Of a DNA stretch of 64,000 nt, positions 57,004 to 64,000 are shown one piece after another (within the stretch, counting starts at the first letter, position 1; each line of letters begins with the position of its first letter). Made by a program: the position numbers and the translations under genes. The notes beneath the pieces were generated by a model, which saw only the letters and a program-made list of their open reading frames with translations, was not told the origin of the DNA and ran no database searches. The DNA comes from an uncultured Halomonas sp. (GTDB lineage Bacteria; Pseudomonadota; Gammaproteobacteria; Pseudomonadales; Halomonadaceae): the NCBI RefSeq assembly GCF_947493865.1, contig NZ_CANLTC010000016.1, positions 1 through 64,000 on the forward strand. The letters run 5' to 3'.

Positions 57004-57270
57004 ATGAAATCGTCAACTATTCCGTCGCTCCGGGTTACACCAGAGTTCCGTCATGATGCAGAAAGTGTGTTACATGAGGGAGAATCCTTGAGCGCCTTCG
57101 TGGAGGAGTCTCTGCGGCAACATATCGAGCGCCGGCGAACGCAGAAAGAATTTGTAGCGCGTGGATTGGCGGCACGCGAGGCTGCGAAGTCCACGGGACA
57201 ATATGCTTCGAAAGGCGAGGTCATGGACTCTTTGCGATCCATACTCGAGGCACAGAGAGATAAAGGGTGA
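57004..57270 (+). CDS. ParD-like/YlcI-type antitoxin
   Basis: 88 residues. ESLSAFVEESLRQHIERRRTQKEFVARGLAAREAAKSTGQYASKGEVMDSL resembles the ribbon-helix-helix-like antitoxins paired with ParE (YlcI/YnfO-like). The start MKSSTIPSLRVTPEFRHDAE is an RHH-like strand and helix. Its stop overlaps the toxin start (GTGA). Lower GC than the core genes around it. Confidence 0.78.
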   Translation: MKSSTIPSLRVTPEFRHDAESVLHEGESLSAFVEESLRQHIERRRTQKEFVARGLAAREAAKSTGQYASKGEVMDSLRSILEAQRDKG

Positions 57271-57566
57271 GCTTTCGTGTCCGGTTCACCTTGGGGGCAA
57301 AGGCGGACATCGAGCGGTTGTACAGGTTTCTCGCGGAACGCGACTTTGGAGCCGCCGAAAGAGCACTTGATATTGTTGACAGTGCCTGGTCATCACTTGA
57401 ACAGTTCCCGTTTTCCTGTCGGAAAGCCGATGACGCAACCCCATTTCTCCGTGAGTTCATTATTCCATTCGGCAATTCCGGGTATGTGGCTTTGTTTGAG
57501 ATCGAAGATAACCATACGGTTACCGTTCTTGCGATACGTCATCAACTGGAGGATGACTATCATTGA
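57267..57566 (+). CDS. ParE/RelE-superfamily toxin
   Basis: 99 residues with GTG start overlapping the antitoxin stop. SFRVRFTLGAKADIERLYRFLAERD is the ParE N-terminus, FSCRKADDATPFLREFIIPFGNSGYVALFEIEDN is the central beta region and VLAIRHQLEDDYH the conserved end. ParE proteins poison DNA gyrase, RelE proteins cleave mRNA; this sequence is closer to ParE. It appears intact. An attC-like hairpin follows 26 bases downstream. Confidence 0.85.
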   Translation: MSFRVRFTLGAKADIERLYRFLAERDFGAAERALDIVDSAWSSLEQFPFSCRKADDATPFLREFIIPFGNSGYVALFEIEDNHTVTVLAIRHQLEDDYH

Positions 57567-57591
57567 TTCCTGCGACAAGCCTGGCTTATTG

Positions 57592-57662
57592 CCCAACAAG
57601 GCACTGCAGTTGACCACTTTTCCGCTGGCGCTCCAAAGCGGCAACTGAGCACAAGCTTTATA
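57592..57662 (+). repeat. attC-like recombination site remnant
   Basis: Starts with GCCCAAC (R''-like), followed by an imperfect hairpin: GCAGTTGACCACTTT pairs with AAAGCGGCAACTGAGC through AGTTG/CAACT, CC/GG and CTTT/AAAG blocks with unpaired bases. This is the layout of integron cassette attC sites. The expected terminal GTTRRRY is only vaguely represented (GCTTTAT), so it may be degenerate. It directly follows the ParDE-like toxin gene, a usual position for a cassette's attC. Confidence 0.4.
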
Positions 57663-57670
57663 TGACCGCT

Positions 57671-57702
57671 TGCCGAAAGTCCGCTTTTGGCCGAAAGCCG
57701 CC
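57671..57702 (-). repeat. inverted repeat flanking the ParDE-like module, right arm
   Basis: Complement reads GGCGGCTTTCGGCCAAAAGC and continues to TTTCGGCA, pairing with 56849-56881. The two arms enclose the toxin-antitoxin genes and the attC-like hairpin. Confidence 0.6.
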
Positions 57703-57759
57703 TCCATTGCCATTAATCTATCAGCCCTTCTTTTGTCAGACTGTCTTCATTTCACTGCT

Positions 57760-58060
57760 TCAATGCGCTTTATCCCGATTACCCCCGCCTCGGCCTTGAC
57801 GATCAGCGGCACCTTGAGACCCGCGACATTCTGCATACGCTGTTTGACTGCAGCGATAAGATCATTGACCTGTCCTTCCTTGACCTCGAACACCAGCTCG
57901 TCTTGGACCTGCATGACCTTGGTGGCATCGACTCGCTTTCATCATCGAGCGAGTTGAGCCAGGCGTCGCCGCCGGTCATGGCGCGCTTGATGATGCCCAC
58001 GGCGGTACTCTGCATGGGCGCGTTGACGGCGGTGCGCTCTGCAGCCTGTCGCCAGCGTGA
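57760..58060 (-). pseudogene. decayed copy of the polA 3' end
   Basis: Read on the minus strand this gives RxAAERTAVNAPMQSTAVGIIKRAMTGG and later [17 protein letters not shown], the last 100 residues of DNA polymerase I. It corresponds to 61023-61322 in the intact polA and begins at the same TCAATGCGCTT at the stop end. Identity is roughly three quarters by eye. A one-base deletion near 57925 breaks the frame, and the final residues are shifted. The conserved HDE motif is changed to QDE. It is therefore not functional. Its upstream boundary, about 58060, joins unrelated sequence. Confidence 0.9.
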
Positions 58061-58182
58061 GGTGTGGCCTATCGAACCCGGTATAAGCGACGCTATTGAT
58101 TGGATTCAAGGAAGAAACCGTTTGCGGGTGCTCAATCATCCTACTTATTGATACCTGACACGTTACAGGGTACAGTTACAGC

Positions 58183-58460
58183 ATGATACGAAGCTTCAAA
58201 CATAAGGCTTGGCCAAATTCTTCGAGTCCGGTAGTACAGCTGGGATTCAGGCCGCTCACGCCAAGAGGCTTCGGCTCATCCTCGGTCGGCTAAATGCCGC
58301 TTCGGACGCCAAGGATATGGATTTGCCGGGACTCCGGCTACACGAACTCAAGGGCGGTCGCTCGGGAATGTGGTCAGTTACGGTGAGTGGTAATTGGCGC
58401 GTGACATTTCGCTTCGATAGTAATGACGCCGAGGTTGTGAACTACGAAGACTACCATTGA
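58183..58460 (+). pseudogene. higB: HigB toxin with 5' frameshift
   Basis: The N-terminus MIRSFKHK at 58183 is that of HigB, but the next codons run out of frame: near 58207, AAGGCTTGG lacks one G compared with the expected AAG GGC TTG. From 58209 the correct frame continues as LAKFFESGSTAGIQAAHAKRLRLILGRLNAAS to VTVSGNWRVTFRFDSNDAEVVNYEDYH, the complete rest of the toxin. Translation from TTG 58209 would skip eight residues and has no ribosome site. HigB-type mRNA interferases need the N-terminal strand, so it is probably inactive or weakly made. Confidence 0.8.
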
Positions 58461-58469
58461 GGCACTATC

Positions 58470-58757
58470 ATGTTGATGCATAACCCTCCCCATCCTGGCG
58501 AAGTGATAAAAGAACTTTGTCTTGAGCCGCTTGACCTTTCGGTTACTGCTGCGGCGAAAGCACTCGGTGTCAGTCGCAAGACGTTAAGTGCGATTATCAA
58601 CGGAAATGCGGGCATCAGCCCGGAAATGGCTATCCGGCTTTCTATCGCTTTTGATACCTCGGCCGAAAGCTGGCTCAATCAGCAATCCCAGTATGAGCTT
58701 TGGCATGCAGAGCAGCGCCGCCATGAGCTACAAGTCAAAAAGTTGTCTACTGCGTGA
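58470..58757 (+). CDS. higA: HigA antitoxin
   Basis: 95 residues, intact. [55 protein letters not shown] is the HigA/VapI helix-turn-helix type antitoxin. It follows the damaged toxin by nine bases in the normal toxin-first order of HigBA. It probably represses its own promoter; a repeated GTTACAG motif at about 58162 and 58174 could be its operator. Confidence 0.88.
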   Translation: MLMHNPPHPGEVIKELCLEPLDLSVTAAAKALGVSRKTLSAIINGNAGISPEMAIRLSIAFDTSAESWLNQQSQYELWHAEQRRHELQVKKLSTA

Positions 58758-58779
58758 TAAATGTATACGACCATGCGCT

Positions 58780-59484
58780 TCAGCACCCTAGCTGGTCGGC
58801 CAAGTCCAAGAACGTCTCGGCATGAAAATCGTTGGCAGGTGACGCTGAAACATCCTTGGGATTGGCGGCACCGAATTCCTGAGGGCGCTCGATATAGGCC
58901 GTCTTGAGGCCCAATGCGTGGGCGCTATCCAGATCGTTCTGGTGCGCCGCCACCATAATTACCGCCGCTGGGGCGACATCAAACACCCGCGCGACGCCTA
59001 GATAGGTATCCGGATGCGGCTTGTATTGGCGAAACACCTCCGCGCCGAGGATGCAGTCCCAGGGCAGACCGGCCCGCTTGGCCATGTTGGCGAGCAGCCC
59101 CAGATTGCCGTTGGAAAGCGTACAGATCGTGAAGCGCTGCTTCAGCCGGGTCAGTCCTTCCACCGCATCGGGCCAAGGGTCCAGACGATGCCAGGCCCTG
59201 TTGAGATCGCGCTTCTGTTCTTCCGATAGCGAGGTCACGCCGAATTGCATCAGCACGTCGTCCAGAATGCCACGATGCAAGTCGTCGAGCAGCGTCCACC
59301 CTTTTTCACCGGACATTACCCGCTGCATCGCCGGCTTGTAGCCTGCCCGCCAGGCAAGCGCGAACTCACCGCCATCGACGCCTAGCCCTAGCGCATCGAC
59401 CTCTCGCGCGATTGAGCCATGCCAATCGACCACGGTGCCAAAGACGTCGAAGGCAAGGATTTTTACTGAATCTAGAGTGTTCAT
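58780..59484 (-). CDS. haloacid dehalogenase type II-like hydrolase
   Basis: 234 residues. The nucleophile Asp is in ILAFDVFGTVVDWHGS, with TLSNGNLGLLANMAKRAGLPWD, a lysine in FRQYKPHPDTY and VAAHQNDLDSAHALGLKT as the later motifs. These are characteristic of L-2-haloacid dehalogenase-type HAD enzymes, which remove halide from 2-halo acids; broad phosphatase activity is also possible. It lies within the toxin-antitoxin-rich patch. Confidence 0.85.
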   Translation of the reverse strand: MNTLDSVKILAFDVFGTVVDWHGSIAREVDALGLGVDGGEFALAWRAGYKPAMQRVMSGEKGWTLLDDLHRGILDDVLMQFGVTSLSEEQKRDLNRAWHRLDPWPDAVEGLTRLKQRFTICTLSNGNLGLLANMAKRAGLPWDCILGAEVFRQYKPHPDTYLGVARVFDVAPAAVIMVAAHQNDLDSAHALGLKTAYIERPQEFGAANPKDVSASPANDFHAETFLDLADQLGC

Positions 59485-59514
59485 AAACGCCTCTCTATTA
59501 CCCGCCGTCGCACA

Positions 59515-59832
59515 TCAAATACCGGTTATCGCGAAATCAAGCGCTGCGATGATCTGGTCACGAAAGTGGGCAAGCGAACCGATGGGCTCTTTAAGTTGTT
59601 TAACGGGTATCGAGGAGGCTTGAGGCGTAAGAAGTAAAAATACTTCATCGGCGTATGAAATTTCAGGAGTCAGCCCCTGCATCGCCTCGTTTTGGAAAGC
59701 TATACGTCTGCCCAACGGTATGACAATGCGAGTTGCCAATGCTGAAATATGAGGGCTTTGGATGTCGACCAAATAAGGATAGTGGCTCTTGCTCACCCTG
59801 CTGGGATTGGCATAAACATCGAACTGTGCCAT
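59515..59832 (-). CDS. ccdB: CcdB toxin
   Basis: 105 residues with the CcdB start MAQFDVYANPSRVSKSHYPYLVDIQSPHISALATRIVIPL. CcdB traps DNA gyrase. Plasmid CcdB depends on a C-terminal Trp-Gly-Ile; here the end is AITGI, keeping Gly-Ile but with Thr in place of Trp, so potency may differ. Its ATG overlaps the antitoxin stop by one base. It lies in a chromosomal patch and not a plasmid. Confidence 0.88.
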   Translation of the reverse strand: MAQFDVYANPSRVSKSHYPYLVDIQSPHISALATRIVIPLGRRIAFQNEAMQGLTPEISYADEVFLLLTPQASSIPVKQLKEPIGSLAHFRDQIIAALDFAITGI

Positions 59833-60077
59833 CAGAACTCCCTGAACTCGTCACCAAAGCAGCCGTTTTTCTCAACGAACGCGTTGTAGGCATTGATCGC
59901 CGCCCGGTTCTCATCTGCCCATTTGTCTGCTTCCGTTGCTGCTAGCCGCTGCTTGAGCGCCTCTTCCAAGGTGGCAGAGAGGTTGATATTCAGAGCGCGC
60001 GACTTTGCCAGCAAGTCACTGTTTAAACTGAGGTTGGCCGCCTTTTTAGGAGCATTCAGGTCATATAAAGGTTGCAT
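59832..60077 (-). CDS. ccdA: CcdA antitoxin
   Basis: 81 residues. AANLSLNSDLLAKSRALNINLSATLEEALKQRL is the ribbon-helix-helix DNA-binding part, and KWADENRAAINAYNAFVEKNGCFGDEFREF the toxin-neutralising tail with the family's aromatic and acidic end. It is upstream of and overlaps ccdB, and likely represses the pair by binding upstream. Confidence 0.9.
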   Translation of the reverse strand: MQPLYDLNAPKKAANLSLNSDLLAKSRALNINLSATLEEALKQRLAATEADKWADENRAAINAYNAFVEKNGCFGDEFREF

Positions 60078-60118
60078 AGGATACTCTCCGCCAAAAGGTT
60101 AATACTCGAACTTATCTT

Positions 60119-60138
60119 ATGCGCATCGTAATGCGCAT
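60119..60138. promoter_or_regulatory. candidate CcdA operator (two ATGCGCAT octamers)
   Basis: ATGCGCAT at 60119-60126 and 60131-60138, each a perfect palindrome, with a CGTA spacer. They lie about 40 bases upstream of the ccdA start, a usual place for a ribbon-helix-helix operator. Confidence 0.5.
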
Positions 60139-60272
60139 TTCAATGTGCTGTGCTACCGAAGAAAGCCCCCGAGCGTCTTGAGCACCATTCGCAGGATGTA
60201 TCAGGCGCTAGTTGCCAATGATGATACGTTGCTGCTGAGATAGACTGGTAATGGCTAAATACGGAGGAATCG

Positions 60273-60995
60273 ATGAGCGGGCTGGTCTATTGGCTGGATC
60301 TGGCGGGCGTCACTATATTCGCCTTTTCGGGGGTGATTGTCGCCTGTCACTCACGCATGGACCCCTTCGGCATGTTCGTGCTGGGGGCGGTAACAGGCAT
60401 CGGCGGTGGCACGCTGCGGGACCTGGTGCTGGGGGTGCCGGTGTTCTGGGTGGCCGCGCCGAGTTATCTATGGGTCATTCTCGCCACGGTGTTCCTGTCC
60501 ATCCTGGGCTTTCACTACATTCATCGTCTGACGCGCACCTTCCTGCCGGTGACGGATGCCTTCGGGCTGGCCCTGTTCACGGTAATGGGCGCCCACAAGG
60601 CATTGGTGTTGGGCCATGCCGGTATCGTCGCGGTGCTGATGGGGCTGATGACCGGCGTCGCCGGCGGGATGATACGCGATGTACTGGCGCACCGGGTTCC
60701 CATGGTGCTGCGCCAGGAAATCTACGCCACCGCCTCGATTGTCGGTGGCATCGTCTACGCCATCCTATTCATTTCGGAGTTGAACAACGTGCTCGCCATT
60801 GGTCTGGCCCTTGCCACTACCCTGGGCATGCGTTTGGCGGCAATTTACTGGGGCGTTTCGCTGCCGACCTTTGCCTGGGTGGAGAGCCCATCAGCGCCGA
60901 AAGAGGAACTGAAAAACGATTCATCCCCACCTCCCCGAAGAAAAGCTCGGGTCAAGATGATTCGATCCGAGCCTTCTCGGCGTCGAAAACGCTGA
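60273..60995 (+). CDS. trimeric intracellular cation channel family protein (YadS/UPF0126-like)
   Basis: 240 residues with about seven helices in two repeats. GAVTGIGGGTLRDLVLGVPVFW and GLMTGVAGGMIRDVLAHRVPMVL are the paired GGGxxRD motifs of the TRIC/YadS family, thought to be trimeric potassium-permeable channels or related transporters. The C-terminus adds a basic tail (PPPRRKARVKMIRSEPSRRRKR). ATG at 60273 has GGAGGAATCG upstream. It is convergent with polA, the stops being 27 bases apart. Confidence 0.9.
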   Translation: MSGLVYWLDLAGVTIFAFSGVIVACHSRMDPFGMFVLGAVTGIGGGTLRDLVLGVPVFWVAAPSYLWVILATVFLSILGFHYIHRLTRTFLPVTDAFGLALFTVMGAHKALVLGHAGIVAVLMGLMTGVAGGMIRDVLAHRVPMVLRQEIYATASIVGGIVYAILFISELNNVLAIGLALATTLGMRLAAIYWGVSLPTFAWVESPSAPKEELKNDSSPPPRRKARVKMIRSEPSRRRKR

Positions 60996-61022
60996 TCTGG
61001 TCACATCGATTCATCAAAACCC

Positions 61023-63800
61023 TCAATGCGCTTCGTCCCAGTTATTTCCGGCCTCGGCTTCGACGATCAGCGGTACCTTGAGCTCGGCGGCGTTCTGCAT
61101 GCGTTGTTTCACGCTGCCGATGAAGTCGTCCACCTGTTCCTCCTTGACCTCGAACACCAGCTCGTCGTGCACCTGCATGACCATCAGCGCGTCGAACTCA
61201 CTTTCACCTGTGAGCGGATTGAGCCAGGCGTCCACGTCGATCATGGCAAGTTTGATGATGTCCGCGGCGGTGCCCTGCATGGGGGCATTGATGGCGGTGC
61301 GTTCGGCGGCTTGACGCCGGGCATGCTGCCGCGAGTTGATCTCGGGCAGGTAGAGACGCCGACCGAACACGGTCTCGACGAAGCCATCCTCGGCGGCCTG
61401 GGAGCGGATGTTGTTCATGAAGCGGGCCACACCCGGGTAGCGATCGAAGTAGCGGTCGATATAGGTCTGCGCCTGGCCGCGCTCGACGCGCAGCTGGCGG
61501 CCCAGACCCCAGGCGCTCATCCCGTAGATCAGCCCGAAGTTGATGGCCTTGGCGCTGCGTCGCTGGTCGGGCAGCACCTTGTCCAGGGCCACGCCGAAGA
61601 CTTCCGCGGCGGTGGCGGCGTGAATGTCCCGGTCGTTGGCGAAGGCATCCAGTAGTCCCTTGTCTTCGGAGAGATGCGCCATGATGCGCAGCTCGATCTG
61701 GGAGTAATCCGCCGCGACGATCCTGTAGCCGGGCCGGGCAATGAAAGCCTGGCGAATCTTGCGACCCTCTTCGGTACGGATGGGGATGTTCTGCAGATTG
61801 GGGTCCGAGGAAGAAAGTCGCCCGGTGGCGGTCACCGCCTGATGGTAGCTGGTATGAATACGCCCGGTGGCCTTGTTGATGAGCCTGGGCAGCTTGTCCG
61901 TGTAGGTCGACTTGAGCTTGGAGAGCCCGCGATGGGCCATGATCACCTTGGGCAGCGGATAGTCCAGGGCCAATTCTTCGAGCACGGCTTCCGCGGTGGA
62001 GGGCGATCCCTTGGGGGTTTTCTTGATCACCGGGATCTTCTGCTCGTCGAACAGGATTTCGCTGAGCTGCTTGGGCGAGCCGAGGTTGAACTCCCGACCG
62101 GCGATCTCGAAGGCTTCCTTTTCCTGTTCGCGGATGCGTGTTTCAAGCTCCTGGCTCTGGTTGTGCAGGCGAGTCACATCCAGCGCCACGCCGTTTCGCT
62201 CCATGCGGGAAAGCACCGGAATCATCGGGCGTTCGATGCTGTCCAGCACCTCGCTTAGCCGCCCCTCCGCCTCGACCTTGGGCCGCAGCGTCTGATGCAG
62301 GCGCAGGGTGATATCCACGTCCTCGCAGGCGTAGGGCACCGCTTGCTCGAGGGCGACCTGATTGAAGGTAAGCTGCTTGGCACCCTTCCCGGCCACCTCT
62401 TCGAAGCTGATGGTCTTCTGGCCCAGATACTTGAGCGCCAGGGAATCCATGTCGTGGCGGGTGGCGGTGGAGTTGAGCACGTAGGATTCCAGCATCGTGT
62501 CGGTCAAAGGCCCCACTACGCGAATGTCGTAGCGCGCCAGCACGGAAATATCGTACTTCAGATTCTGGCCGATCTTGGTTTTGTCCGGGTCTTCCAGCAA
62601 CGGCTTGAGTGCCTTGAGTACCGCATCGCGATCGAGCTGCTCCGGCACGTCGAGATAGTCGTGAGCCACGGGAATATAGGCCGCCTCACCCGCTTTCAGC
62701 GCCAGGCCAATGCCGACGATCTCCGCTTCCATGTAGTTCAAGCTGGTGGTTTCCAGATCGAAGCAGAATTCTTCCGCCTGCTTCAGCCGTTCCAACCAGT
62801 CGTCGAGTTCGGCCTGGGCCAACAGGGTGTGATCGTCCCGCTCCGGGGCCGCGAGAGCGGTATCTTCCTCGACCGTTTCCTCACTGAGTGTATTCTTGCC
62901 TTCAACGTCATCGACGCCCTGATCCTTGCCCTCGAGCAGCTCGGACAGCCAGCTCTTGAACTCGAGATCGCGGTAGAGTTTAGCCAACGCTTCCCGATCC
63001 GGGTGGGCGATATCCAGATCGTCGAGTCCCACCGGCAGCTCGCAGTCGGTCTTGATGGTAGCGAGCTGGTAGGAAAGATAAGCCTGCTCCCGGTTCTCCT
63101 CGAGTTTCTTGGGCAGGGATTTGGCGCCACGCACGAGGAGCGTGGCCACCTTGTCGAGATCGGCATAGATGGCATCCATGCCGCCAACACCCTGGAGCAA
63201 GCCAAGTGCGGTCTTTTCGCCCACCCCGGGCACGCCGGGAATGTTGTCGACCTTGTCGCCCATCAGCGCCAGAAAGTCGATGATCAGCTCCGGCGGCAGG
63301 CCGAACTTGGCCTCCACACCGGCAACATCCAGGGTCTCGCCCTTCATGGTGTTGACCAGGGTGATATGGCCGTTGACCAGTTGCGCCATGTCCTTGTCAC
63401 CGGTGGAGATCACCGCATCGCGACCGGCTTGCGTGGCGTGGCGCGCCAGGGTACCGATGACGTCGTCGGCCTCGACGCCCTCGATGCATAGAAGCGGCAG
63501 GCCGAGCGCCTTCACGCAGGCGTGCAGCGGCTCGATCTGTTCGCGCAGATCGTCCGGCATCGGCGGGCGGTGCGCCTTGTACTGCTCGAACAGCTCGTCA
63601 CGGAAAGTCTTGCCCTTGGCATCGAAGACCACCGCCATGGGGCTGTCCGGGTACTGCTTGATCAGACTCTTGAGCATGTTGAGCACGCCCTTGACCGCCC
63701 CGGTGGGATTGCCCTTTGACGTGGTCAGCGGTGGCAGGGCATGAAAAGCGCGGTAGAGATAAGAGGAGCCGTCGACGAGAACGATGGGGGTTGCGGCCAT
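61023..63800 (-). CDS. polA: DNA polymerase I
   Basis: 925 residues, standard for bacterial Pol I. Order of domains: 5' nuclease (residues 1-300, [24 protein letters not shown]), 3'-5' exonuclease ([24 protein letters not shown]; the proofreading acidic residues appear present) and polymerase ([21 protein letters not shown], then [12 protein letters not shown]). ATG 63800 fits the family N-terminus; the frame is open upstream. It fills gaps in lagging-strand synthesis and repair. A decayed copy of its last 100 codons lies at 57760-58060. Confidence 0.96.
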   Translation of the reverse strand: MAATPIVLVDGSSYLYRAFHALPPLTTSKGNPTGAVKGVLNMLKSLIKQYPDSPMAVVFDAKGKTFRDELFEQYKAHRPPMPDDLREQIEPLHACVKALGLPLLCIEGVEADDVIGTLARHATQAGRDAVISTGDKDMAQLVNGHITLVNTMKGETLDVAGVEAKFGLPPELIIDFLALMGDKVDNIPGVPGVGEKTALGLLQGVGGMDAIYADLDKVATLLVRGAKSLPKKLEENREQAYLSYQLATIKTDCELPVGLDDLDIAHPDREALAKLYRDLEFKSWLSELLEGKDQGVDDVEGKNTLSEETVEEDTALAAPERDDHTLLAQAELDDWLERLKQAEEFCFDLETTSLNYMEAEIVGIGLALKAGEAAYIPVAHDYLDVPEQLDRDAVLKALKPLLEDPDKTKIGQNLKYDISVLARYDIRVVGPLTDTMLESYVLNSTATRHDMDSLALKYLGQKTISFEEVAGKGAKQLTFNQVALEQAVPYACEDVDITLRLHQTLRPKVEAEGRLSEVLDSIERPMIPVLSRMERNGVALDVTRLHNQSQELETRIREQEKEAFEIAGREFNLGSPKQLSEILFDEQKIPVIKKTPKGSPSTAEAVLEELALDYPLPKVIMAHRGLSKLKSTYTDKLPRLINKATGRIHTSYHQAVTATGRLSSSDPNLQNIPIRTEEGRKIRQAFIARPGYRIVAADYSQIELRIMAHLSEDKGLLDAFANDRDIHAATAAEVFGVALDKVLPDQRRSAKAINFGLIYGMSAWGLGRQLRVERGQAQTYIDRYFDRYPGVARFMNNIRSQAAEDGFVETVFGRRLYLPEINSRQHARRQAAERTAINAPMQGTAADIIKLAMIDVDAWLNPLTGESEFDALMVMQVHDELVFEVKEEQVDDFIGSVKQRMQNAAELKVPLIVEAEAGNNWDEAH

Positions 63801-63882
63801 AAAAAGGCTTCCTGACAAGACATTCGATGCGCCCATGATACGCAAGCGGGCCCAGGCCGTCAGGTCTTCGGCGCGGGAGAAA

Positions 63883-63922
63883 CGCGCGCTGCGATCACTC
63901 TTGGCGATCATCGCAGCGCGCG
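63883..63922 (-). terminator. intrinsic terminator after the truncated hydroxylase gene
   Basis: A perfect 13-bp stem CGCGCGCTGCGAT at 63883-63895 and ATCGCAGCGCGCG at 63910-63922, followed on the minus strand by TTTCTCC. It lies just downstream of the partial gene at 63931. Confidence 0.75.
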
Positions 63923-63930
63923 TTCGCGGC

Positions 63931-64000
63931 TCAGGCGCTACGCGGGATGTCCTCCATCAGCTTGTCGAGGGTAATCGGCAACTCGCGAATACGCTTGCCG
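63931..64000 (-). CDS. partial gene: C-terminus of a second PaoC/XdhA-type subunit
   Basis: The last 22 codons read [20 protein letters not shown] plus SA and a TGA stop at 63931. The end of paoC in this window reads GKRIRDLPITLEKVMDT, so a paralogous molybdenum hydroxylase large subunit begins beyond the right edge. Confidence 0.85.
   Translation of the reverse strand, partial: GKRIRELPITLDKLMEDIPRSA

Noticed and set aside
57568..58150. Intact hypothetical proteins in the polA-remnant region
   Set aside because: The frames there are fragments of the frameshifted polA tail or run through the inverted repeat and the attC-like hairpin.

Overview
The window reads as part of the chromosome of a Halomonas-like gammaproteobacterium (Halomonadaceae). 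The DNA is mostly GC-rich and gene-dense. It carries the FabY-type ketoacyl synthase, TmcA, a YehZYXW/OsmF osmolyte importer and an alpha-glucosidase. The catalytic residues of that enzyme fall at the same positions (D202, E271, D333, T203) that I recall for the Halomonas H11 enzyme HaG. No rRNA, tRNA or CRISPR array was recognised. The left end cuts no gene that I can see. The right end cuts a molybdenum hydroxylase gene.

Layout. 0-2.3 kb: a small exported protein, a DsbA/FrnE-like thioredoxin, the tail of a dead TnpB transposon gene, and a RES/Xre toxin-antitoxin pair. 2.3-8.4 kb: DacB; an overlapping operon of a TrmB-like methyltransferase, a PACE transporter and an SMR transporter; then FabY, CoaD and a ferredoxin. 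8.4-19.5 kb: an outer-membrane barrel, a MATE pump, an AtoE-like fatty-acid transporter, a thioesterase, a membrane protein with a voltage-sensor-like N-terminus, an EAL-HDOD protein, a divergent MocR/LysE pair and an I78-type inhibitor lipoprotein. 19.7-31 kb: the osmF-yehYXW importer, two entericidin-like peptides (one only 41 aa), TSUP, HIT, Dps, a DJ-1/PfpI protein, an App1-type phosphatase and PepD. 30.5-39.7 kb: TmcA, a PaoABC-type molybdenum hydroxylase and EmrAB.

39.8-50.9 kb is a complete alpha-glucoside uptake and hydrolysis locus: aglE-aglF-aglG-aglA-aglK, a second GH13 gene, the LacI-family regulator aglR and a ScrY/LamB-like porin. The same 14-bp site, CTTAAACGATTAAG, lies upstream of both aglE and the porin, which suggests one AglR regulon covering outer-membrane entry, ABC uptake and cytoplasmic hydrolysis. 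aglK is interrupted by a frameshift at the boundary between its ATPase domain and its regulatory domain. 50.9-55.5 kb holds a DctPQM-type TRAP transporter beside a PAS/sigma-54 activator. The activator's sigma-54 contact loop is altered.

56.8-61 kb is an accessory patch: a ParDE-like pair with an attC-like hairpin, a decayed copy of the 3' end of polA, a HigBA pair whose toxin is frameshifted, a haloacid-dehalogenase-like gene and CcdAB. The intact polA follows at 61.0-63.8 kb. The duplicated polA tail 3 kb from polA suggests insertion or duplication at the polA 3' end.

Repeats: two 271-bp MITE-like elements in opposite orientation (9833-10103, 36743-37013), one of which supplies the emrB stop codon, and two diverged copies of another, about 120-140 bp element (7392-7532, 36553-36673).
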